From the NCBI GenBank assembly GCA_938046495.1, contig CALIXG010000011.1, forward strand, positions 1 to 11,513: DNA of 11,513 nucleotides. Direction: 5' to 3'. Source of the stretch: an uncultured Candidatus Saccharibacteria bacterium (lineage in GTDB: Bacteria > Patescibacteriota > Saccharimonadia > Saccharimonadales > Saccharimonadaceae). Made by a program: the position numbers and the translations under genes. Below, in pieces: positions 6,915 to 11,513 of this stretch; the first letter of the stretch is position 1; every line of letters begins with the position of its first letter. The notes beneath the pieces are model-generated. The model was not told where the DNA came from and made no database searches. It saw only the letters and a list, made by a program, of their open reading frames with translations.

Positions 6915-6981
6915 AACTAGTGCAAAAAATGCATGGATTCAATATCTGTGTTTATGTGTGGCAACTAGTGCAAAAAATGCA
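6915..6981. repeat. Exact 19-bp direct repeat, 48 bp apart
   Basis: AACTAGTGCAAAAAATGCA occurs at 6915-6933 and again at 6963-6981. Each copy contains the interrupted palindrome TGCA-AAAAA-TGCA, and in the second copy the symmetric arms extend to GTGCA/TGCAC. The spacing and symmetry suggest protein-binding sites. They lie just upstream of the transposase remnant. A weak reading frame through them (GTG at 6812 to stop at 7049-7051) gives a duplicated LVQKMH, simply because 48 is a multiple of three. Confidence 0.7.
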
Positions 6982-7054
6982 CAGGTTGGGTGATTTTTGG
7001 GATGGGATGGTGAAAATGAGTGGGATGGAAAAGGGAAGAAGGTTATGTTAAAAT

Positions 7055-7243
7055 GTGGTTGTGGCATATATTAGAAAATTTAAGACAGCTTCCGGTGCGA
7101 CTGGTGTGCAGGTTTGCTATAAAGAGCATGGCAAAGTTGTGAAACTGGTGCATGTGGGTTCAAGTAACTCGGAATTGGGGCTGACGAAGCTTCTAAGAAA
7201 GGCCCAAGAGATAATCGATGCGGGAAAACGTAGGCTTTTCTGA
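7055..7243 (+). pseudogene. N-terminal remnant of an IS transposase (IS1634-like)
   Basis: This is a 62-residue frame starting at GTG 7055, or more likely GTG 7061, which gives a start of MAYIRKFKTASGATGVQV. The motif YIRKxKTASGATxVQV, then KVVKLVHVGSS and LLRKAQEIIDAG, is the conserved N-terminus of a widespread DDE transposase group, which I place near IS1634 from memory. A full-length protein would have several hundred residues, with the catalytic DDE triad further on. Here the frame ends at TGA 7241-7243, and neither this frame nor the other two plus-strand frames clearly continues the protein. I therefore see a decayed insertion sequence fragment. It could still be a short expressed protein, but only a weak ribosome binding site is visible. 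Confidence 0.6.
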
Positions 7244-7582
7244 TCGAGAACTAGTAAATTAGCGTTGTTTTTGATTTTAGTAGATCTTTTTGAAGAGTGA
7301 TTTGACTTGGTGCGGTTAAAAATAACGAAATTTGGTTTGTTTTTGGTGTAATGTCATCAAAAATGTTTGTCTAGCCACTTTCTGGAGGTTTTTTTTTGAT
7401 AAGTTTTTATATTTGATTGAATTTTTAGATTTACTCGATAGTTTAAGTTTTTGTATATGTAGCTGTATTTAATTTTGAGATTTTTGGTTATGCTTGATGA
7501 TTATAGAATAAATGATATGATTTAAGGTAGTTTGAATATTATTTCAAAGAGAAACGTTGGTTTAGTACATTAGGAGGTTGAA
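7244..7582 (+). promoter_or_regulatory. Non-coding leader region with the thyX promoter
   Basis: There is no gene in this AT-rich stretch. Near its end, a -35 TTGATG (7494-7499) and a -10 TATGAT (7516-7521) with a 16-base spacer form a good promoter for thyX, and AGGAGG (7572-7577) is its ribosome binding site. The 18-mer at 7470-7487, just upstream of the -35, is identical to one ahead of the HIT-valS operon (3080-3097). A run of nine T at about 7388 has only a 3-bp hairpin before it, so I do not call a terminator there. Confidence 0.6.
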
Positions 7583-8242
7583 ATGAAAATTACGGAAACA
7601 AGTGCAAGATTATTGAATCCATTTTTGGATGAGCTTTCGGATAAATTTTATCTGCAGATGTTATTAAGACATGTAGAAAAATGTGGAAGAATCTGTTATC
7701 TGAGTGAGCCGAAGGACCCAGAGGGAAGCACGGAGAAGTTCATTCGGATGCTGATTAAAAATGGGCATGAATCTCCATTGGAGCATGGAAGCTGCACGTT
7801 CAAGATTGTGACGGATCGAGCGATTTCGCAGGAAATCGTGAGACATCGTTTGGCGTCTTATTCTCAAGAATCCACGAGGTATTGTAATTACGCGAACGGG
7901 AAATTCTCCCGAGAGATTACAGTGATTGAGTCGAGTGATTTGGCGGAAAATGAGGCAAGGGAATGGCTGGACGCGATGGAACATTTGGAGAGAACTTATC
8001 TACAGATGATCGACGGCGGGGTGAAGCCCGAAAAGGCGCGCGATGTTTTGCCACTCTGTTTGAAAACGGAGCTGATGATGACGGCGAATTTTAGGGAATG
8101 GCGACATTTTCTAAAATTACGTGGTTCGAAAATGGCGCATCCAGAAATTCGGAAGATTGCTAAGCAGATTTATAAGATTTTTCAGCAGGCAATTCCAGTA
8201 CTAGTGGAAGATATTGAAATTTTTGATGATGATGCTGAATAA
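7583..8242 (+). CDS. thyX: Flavin-dependent thymidylate synthase ThyX
   Basis: A 219-residue protein that methylates dUMP to dTMP, using methylene-tetrahydrofolate, FAD and NADPH. Unlike ThyA it regenerates tetrahydrofolate, not dihydrofolate. The ThyX motif RHRX7S is complete (RHRLASYSQES, residues 87-97, followed by TRY). GHESPLEH at 61-68 and the C-terminal block ARDVLPLCLKTELMMTANF (152-170), followed by REWRHFLKLR (171-180), are the conserved dUMP and folate binding region. Length matches family norms of about 220. The start ATG has an ideal AGGAGG five bases upstream. The gene has its own promoter and terminator, so it is monocistronic. The promoter shares an upstream 18-mer with the HIT-valS operon. 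No folate or dUMP metabolism genes are adjacent. Identification is secure. Confidence 0.96.
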   Translation: MKITETSARLLNPFLDELSDKFYLQMLLRHVEKCGRICYLSEPKDPEGSTEKFIRMLIKNGHESPLEHGSCTFKIVTDRAISQEIVRHRLASYSQESTRYCNYANGKFSREITVIESSDLAENEAREWLDAMEHLERTYLQMIDGGVKPEKARDVLPLCLKTELMMTANFREWRHFLKLRGSKMAHPEIRKIAKQIYKIFQQAIPVLVEDIEIFDDDAE

Positions 8243-8302
8243 TTTTGAAGGTAGATTTTTCTTAAAAAATAATTTGCATTGAGCAGAATTTTGTTCAACC
8301 AG

Positions 8303-8330
8303 AAAGACTCGCGGAGGGCGAGTCTTTTTT
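8303..8330 (+). terminator. Rho-independent terminator of thyX, possibly bidirectional
   Basis: A 10-bp stem (AAAGACTCGC at 8303-8312 with GCGAGTCTTT at 8318-8327) closes a GGAGG loop and is followed by further T. It lies about 60 bases past the thyX stop. On the minus strand the same hairpin is followed by the weaker TTTCTGGTT, and it lies about 65 bases beyond the tsaD stop, so it may serve both converging genes. Confidence 0.88.
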
Positions 8331-8394
8331 AGGTGCTGAATTTTCTCGGAGAGTGAGAGAGGGAAGGTGGAATTATTAAATTGGGAAAAATATG

Positions 8395-9447
8395 CTATTT
8401 AATCTCGGAACGGGGAAGGATATTGAGCTTATAGGGGTCGGAAGGTTTGATACCGGATTGAATTTCATAGTAGGCGGCGGAGGCGACCATGGCGGCGTTA
8501 TCGCCGGAGAATTTAGGGAGTGGGAAATAACATTTAAGACCGTGGAATTTAGTTTCGAGTTTCTTAGCGTCTTCACGGAGAGTTTGATTAGCGGAAACAC
8601 CACCGGCGATGACGAGGGATTTAGTTTCGGGATTTTGTTTAATGGCGGCAGTGATTTTTTCAAGGAGAATATCGGTGACGGCTTGATCGAAAGAGGCGGC
8701 GAGATCAGCCTTGGTGGTTTCGTCGAGTAAGTCAGCGAGTTTTGATGAAGGGTAAGAAATCGGAACATTGACTAGATTTTGGACGGTACGAAGGAAGGCG
8801 GTTTTGAGACCGGAGAAAGAAAAATCGAGAGAATTGGCGAGTGGGTGAGGAAAAGCAAAACGATGAGGATCACCAGATTTAGCGAGATGGGAAATAGCTG
8901 GGCCGCCCGGATAGGGAAGACCAAGAATTTTGGCGATTTTATCAAAACATTCGCCAACGGCATCATCACGAGTAGAGGCGATAATCTCAAAATGATTATG
9001 AGAGGACATGCGGATAATTTGAGTATGGCCGCCAGAAATGACGAGGGCAAGGAGCGGAAATTCAGGTTTTTCGGTGAGCCAGTTAGCATAAATATGGGAT
9101 TTAAGATGATGTACTGGATAGAAAGGAATGTGGTGTAAAATGCTGATAGCGCGAGCGGAGAGAGTACCGACCAGGAGAGAGCCGAGAAGCCCCGGAGTAT
9201 GAGTGACGGCAATGGCATCAATCTTAGACCAATCATTCGGTTGTAAACCGGCTTCGGTAAATGCGCGATGGATGACTGGCTGGATGGCTTCCAGATGAGA
9301 ACGGGCGGCAATTTCGGGAATGACTCCACCGTAACTGGCGAAGATATCGATTTGAGAAACTACAACATTGCTCAAAATTTGATCACCATTTTCGACAATG
9401 GCGGCAGCAGTTTCATCACAAGAAGTTTCGATCCCTAAAATTTTCAT
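8395..9447 (-). CDS. tsaD: tRNA threonylcarbamoyladenosine transferase TsaD
   Basis: A 350-residue Kae1/YgjD/TsaD ASKHA-fold protein. With TsaB and TsaE it transfers the threonylcarbamoyl group to adenosine 37 of ANN-decoding tRNAs (t6A37), a near-universal modification. The N-terminal phosphate loop MKILGIETSCDETAAAIV is intact. The metal-binding HxxxH is His114 and His118 (HHLKSH). SGGHT is at 138-142, DDAVGECFDKIAKILGLPYP at 161-180, AGGVSAN at 281-287, and SGDNAAM at 314-320 with Asp316 as the metal ligand. Length is slightly above the usual ~340. The stop is TAG. The start ATG has no Shine-Dalgarno sequence; instead TATAAT lies six bases before it, implying a leaderless transcript. It follows the ABC transporter genes on the same strand after 107 bases holding a 17-bp tandem repeat. 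No tsaB or tsaE is in view. Confidence 0.96.
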   Translation of the reverse strand: MKILGIETSCDETAAAIVENGDQILSNVVVSQIDIFASYGGVIPEIAARSHLEAIQPVIHRAFTEAGLQPNDWSKIDAIAVTHTPGLLGSLLVGTLSARAISILHHIPFYPVHHLKSHIYANWLTEKPEFPLLALVISGGHTQIIRMSSHNHFEIIASTRDDAVGECFDKIAKILGLPYPGGPAISHLAKSGDPHRFAFPHPLANSLDFSFSGLKTAFLRTVQNLVNVPISYPSSKLADLLDETTKADLAASFDQAVTDILLEKITAAIKQNPETKSLVIAGGVSANQTLREDAKKLETKFHGLKCYFPLPKFSGDNAAMVASAAYYEIQSGIKPSDPYKLNILPRSEIK

Positions 9448-9453
9448 GAGTAA

Positions 9454-9484
9454 ATTATACCACGGACAGGGAAGAATGGTTGAA
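9454..9484 (-). promoter_or_regulatory. tsaD promoter, predicted leaderless
   Basis: On the minus strand a perfect TATAAT (9459 to 9454) is separated from the ATG at 9447 by only TTTACT-like bases (six in all). Transcription would therefore start at or next to the start codon. The -35 is poor (TTCAAC with a 19-base spacer). The -35 region overlaps the first unit of the 17-bp repeat. Confidence 0.55.
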
Positions 9485-9547
9485 ACGGAGGAACGGTCAA
9501 AGCGGCGAAGTGATCAAAGCAGAGGAATAAGGAAGAACGGTCGATCA
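9470..9547. repeat. Imperfect 17-bp tandem repeat between the ABC permease gene and tsaD
   Basis: Units at 9470-9486, 9487-9503 and 9504-9520 are directly adjacent. A fourth follows at 9531-9547 after a 10-base spacer (9521-9530). The consensus is approximately GGAAGAACGGTCAAAGC. The units differ at several positions, so this is an old or selected array, not a recent slippage product. It fills most of the 107-base gap and runs into the tsaD promoter. Confidence 0.7.
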
Positions 9548-9554
9548 GTTGAGT

Positions 9555-10760
9555 TTAACGATTTGGTTGTTTGATGGAATCGATAGGATTTTTGCCGGCA
9601 GCTTTGAGTGACGGAATAGTGCCTGAAATCAAGCCGGTAAAAAGGGCGACACCGAGAGTGATGACAGGGATTTCTGGTGAGAAGTAGATTTTGAATTCGG
9701 TGAGGAAGGCGGTGACGAGAAGTGCGGCATAACCGATGATAAAACCGAGCACGGCGCCAGAGAGATTGAGTAGGATGGATTCGAAAATAAACTGTAGGAA
9801 AATATTAAAGTGAGTGGCACCGATGGCTTTGCGGACGCCAATTTCGTGAGTGCGTTCGGTGACTGTGGCGATCATAATACTGGTAATACTAATCGAGCCG
9901 ACAATAATAGAGATAATTGCGATAATTGAAAGTAGGACGGTGATAAGTTTGATATTGGAAGAAGCGGGATGGGAAATTTGTTCTTCGGATGCGAGTTGAA
10001 AGGCGCCGGCGAGGTTAGGATTTTCAGAAAGTTTTTTATTTAGAGAATCTTTGATGGAAAGCATGGTAGCATGATCTGGTAATTGAATAAGAATCTTTTC
10101 GATAATGGGGTTTAAGATGGTAAGTTGATCGAAACTCACGAGACCGACTTGGTTGAAATTAAAGCGAGTAAAATTATGAGGATTGTCTTGATTTTCGAGA
10201 ACACCAGTGACAATGTAGCGTTCACCTTTGACGTTGACGGTCTTGCCAATACTTTCGGCGGTGCCAAAAAGTTGAAGGGAGAGATTATGGCCAAGGACGA
10301 TAGTCTTGAGGCTGGCGTCGCTTTGGAAAGAACCGGTTTTGATTTTTAGGCCGAGAATTTTGAGAGCGGATTCGTTGACGCCAAGAATATTACCATTAGC
10401 GACGAGATTATCACCAGAAAGATTGCAGGTGATTGGTGCAAGAGGTGAAACGGCAGCAGTAGTATTAATAGATTTTTGGACGAGTTCGACAGTTTCTTTA
10501 TTAAAAGGAGAAGAAGTGAGAGGTTTGGCGGTGAGAATGGAAGAAATGTCGGTGGTTTCATCAGATTTTTGCTCAAGAACGAGAAGGGAATCGTTAGTTT
10601 CGGCTTTAACAAGATTTTTGAAGCTGCCGATAATGCCAAAAGTGTAGACGATACTGGCGATACCAATGGCGATACCAAGAGAGGTGAGAAATGTACGTAA
10701 TTTTTGGCGCTTCAAAGAAGAGCGGGCGATGGCGTAATTTGTGCGAAGCAACAATGACAT
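9555..10760 (-). CDS. ABC transporter permease, MacB/FtsX type
   Basis: A 401-residue permease with MacB topology. One N-terminal transmembrane helix (near residues 24-44, in LRTFLTSLGIAIGIASIVYT) is followed by a large extracytoplasmic MacB-PCD-like domain (about 50-265). Three C-terminal helices (near 271-300, 321-350 and 363-385) complete it. The cytoplasmic coupling sequence ERTHEIGVRKAIGAT (302-316) is a family hallmark, and the protein ends PSLKAAGKNPIDSIKQPNR, as these permeases usually do. Such proteins work as dimers with a LolD/MacB-like ATPase, driving export or envelope remodelling by mechanotransmission, not by classic channel transport. The start ATG overlaps the stop of the upstream ATPase gene by one base (TAATG), with a GAAAGG ribosome binding site inside that gene, so the two are translationally coupled. 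The substrate is unknown. Confidence 0.92.
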   Translation of the reverse strand: MSLLLRTNYAIARSSLKRQKLRTFLTSLGIAIGIASIVYTFGIIGSFKNLVKAETNDSLLVLEQKSDETTDISSILTAKPLTSSPFNKETVELVQKSINTTAAVSPLAPITCNLSGDNLVANGNILGVNESALKILGLKIKTGSFQSDASLKTIVLGHNLSLQLFGTAESIGKTVNVKGERYIVTGVLENQDNPHNFTRFNFNQVGLVSFDQLTILNPIIEKILIQLPDHATMLSIKDSLNKKLSENPNLAGAFQLASEEQISHPASSNIKLITVLLSIIAIISIIVGSISITSIMIATVTERTHEIGVRKAIGATHFNIFLQFIFESILLNLSGAVLGFIIGYAALLVTAFLTEFKIYFSPEIPVITLGVALFTGLISGTIPSLKAAGKNPIDSIKQPNR

Positions 10761-11513
10761 TATTTATGACCTTTCTTTTTTGCAGATTTTTTAGTGTGAG
10801 ACTTGGTGTGGGCGGAATTATTTTTGGCGGATTTTTTACTTAAACTAAGATTAAACTTGAGGGCGGAATTAGATTTATTGTGCTTGATCGGAGTGACGGT
10901 GGCAATCTGAGAAACACGTTCAGTCTTTTTTGGTTTAATCTCGGTAATTTCAGGCTCAGCGGTTTCGGTCTCAGGTTTTACAGGAGGGAAGTATTCTTTG
11001 ACTGGAGTAGGAGCTGGTTTTTTAGTGGAAGTTGGAAGCTCAGAAACGGTGCCAAGATTATAAGAGAGTGGTTTATTAGAAGATTTTTCTGGAGTATTTG
11101 GGATAAATTTTGGTTCAAAAGGATTAACATTAGGTTCTGGACTACGGGTAATTTTAGGGCGAGGATCCTCCAGTTTTGGTTCTGGCGCAATGCGAGGAGT
11201 TTCAGATTTAGTAACACGAGGTACTTCAGGTTTAATAGAGAGAGGTGCCTCTGATTTAACAACTTGAGTGGTTTCAGGTTTAGGAGTTTTGGAATTAAAA
11301 TGGATATCAATGCGTTCTGGAAGATTATGGTCAGCGACGAATTTAAAGTCACGGTCAATTGAACCATCAATCATATGCAGCACGCGCGTGGCGTACTTAG
11401 TAAGGGCTGGGTTGTGGGTGACCATAATAATAGTATTACCGGCTTGGTGAACACGATGAAGTTCCTGCATGACGGTTTCAGAACTTTTTGTATCGAGACT
11501 ACCGGTCGGCTCA
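10760..11513 (-). CDS. ABC transporter ATPase (MacB/LolD type) with long disordered C-terminal tail, 5' end outside window
   Basis: 250 residues are visible, entering the window at EPTGSLDTKSSE. This is the end of Walker B with the catalytic Glu, then the D-loop SLD. The H-loop MVTHNP follows, then KYATRVLHMIDGSI, where ATPases of this class normally end soon after. Here about 175 extra residues follow. They are rich in Pro, Lys, Glu, Thr and Ser, with loose repeats such as KPEVPRVTKSETPR and APEPKLEDPRPK, and end in a very basic Lys/Ser/His run (KKSAKNNSAHTKSHTKKSAK). No transmembrane segment or folded domain is evident in the tail. The Walker A and signature motifs lie beyond the window. 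The gene is coupled to the MacB-like permease and surely energises it. A tail of this size is unusual for the family; its role is unknown. Confidence 0.9.
   Translation of the reverse strand, partial: EPTGSLDTKSSETVMQELHRVHQAGNTIIMVTHNPALTKYATRVLHMIDGSIDRDFKFVADHNLPERIDIHFNSKTPKPETTQVVKSEAPLSIKPEVPRVTKSETPRIAPEPKLEDPRPKITRSPEPNVNPFEPKFIPNTPEKSSNKPLSYNLGTVSELPTSTKKPAPTPVKEYFPPVKPETETAEPEITEIKPKKTERVSQIATVTPIKHNKSNSALKFNLSLSKKSAKNNSAHTKSHTKKSAKKKGHK

Noticed and set aside
6812..7051. Possible 79-residue protein starting at GTG 6812.
   Set aside because: It has no ribosome binding site and no recognisable family. Its internal repeat LVQKMH follows from the 19-bp DNA repeat. Low complexity and position in a decayed region argue against a real gene.
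7370..7400. Terminator at the run of nine T near 7388.
   Set aside because: The preceding sequence forms at most a 3-bp stem, and no gene ends nearby that would need it.
7055..7400. UGA recoding (as in Gracilibacteria), tested by reading through the TGA at 7241.
   Set aside because: The read-through sequence does not resume a transposase-like protein and soon meets another stop. The long genes elsewhere contain no in-frame UGA, so the standard code fits.
8376..9329. Long overlapping frames on both strands across tsaD (for example 8392-8730 plus, 8772-9329 minus).
   Set aside because: They are shadows of tsaD in other frames with no family resemblance or ribosome binding sites, and tsaD has all its motifs intact.
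9720..9728. Second Haemophilus uptake sequence (AAGTGCGGC).
   Set aside because: It has one mismatch in an invariant core position and lies inside the permease coding sequence, so it is consistent with chance.

Overview
The window appears to join DNA from two unrelated bacteria. Positions 1 to about 2242 look like a Pasteurellaceae chromosome (Haemophilus or a close relative). They hold the 5' part of a membrane 'site-specific recombinase' family gene, the 3' half of an AfuC/FbpC-type iron transporter ATPase, a clean rho-independent terminator, and a perfect Haemophilus DNA uptake sequence (AAGTGCGGT). Positions from about 2243 to the end look like a different organism. It is probably a member of the Patescibacteria, with Saccharibacteria (TM7) the best guess from the style of the ValRS, ThyX, TsaD and MacB-like proteins. 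It uses the standard code, because the long reading frames run uninterrupted with UGA as stop. That argues against the UGA-recoding Gracilibacteria and Absconditabacteria. The two halves meet inside one open reading frame (1715-2941, minus), which reads as half a polyprenyl glycosylphosphotransferase fused to half an ABC ATPase. I read this as an assembly chimera, not as a real fusion protein.

Layout of the second part: a truncated membrane glycosyl-phosphotransferase gene (minus, start at 2941) is divergent from a two-gene operon (plus). That operon holds a HIT-family nucleotide hydrolase (3179-3568) and valyl-tRNA synthetase (3568-6237), which overlap by one base in TAATG and end at a hairpin terminator near 6340. 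A gene-poor, AT-rich stretch follows (6238-7582). It holds short recurring motifs, a 19-bp direct repeat, a 10-bp inverted repeat, a promoter-like element and the orphan N-terminus of a transposase. Next comes monocistronic thyX (7583-8242) with its own promoter, strong Shine-Dalgarno sequence and terminator. The remainder is on the minus strand: an ABC transporter ATPase with a long disordered C-terminal tail (partial at the right edge), its MacB/FtsX-type permease, and tsaD.

Functionally the right part is mostly housekeeping: tRNA charging (ValS), the t6A37 tRNA modification (TsaD), dTMP synthesis (ThyX) and nucleotide clean-up (HIT), beside a cell-envelope ABC exporter. The points most worth a second look are the chimeric junction, an 18-bp sequence shared by the HIT-valS and thyX promoter regions, a 17-bp tandem repeat lying over the tsaD promoter whose transcript looks leaderless, the unusual tail on the ABC ATPase, and the repeat-rich intergenic island. 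I found no convincing new defence or mobile system, CRISPR array, tRNA or rRNA.
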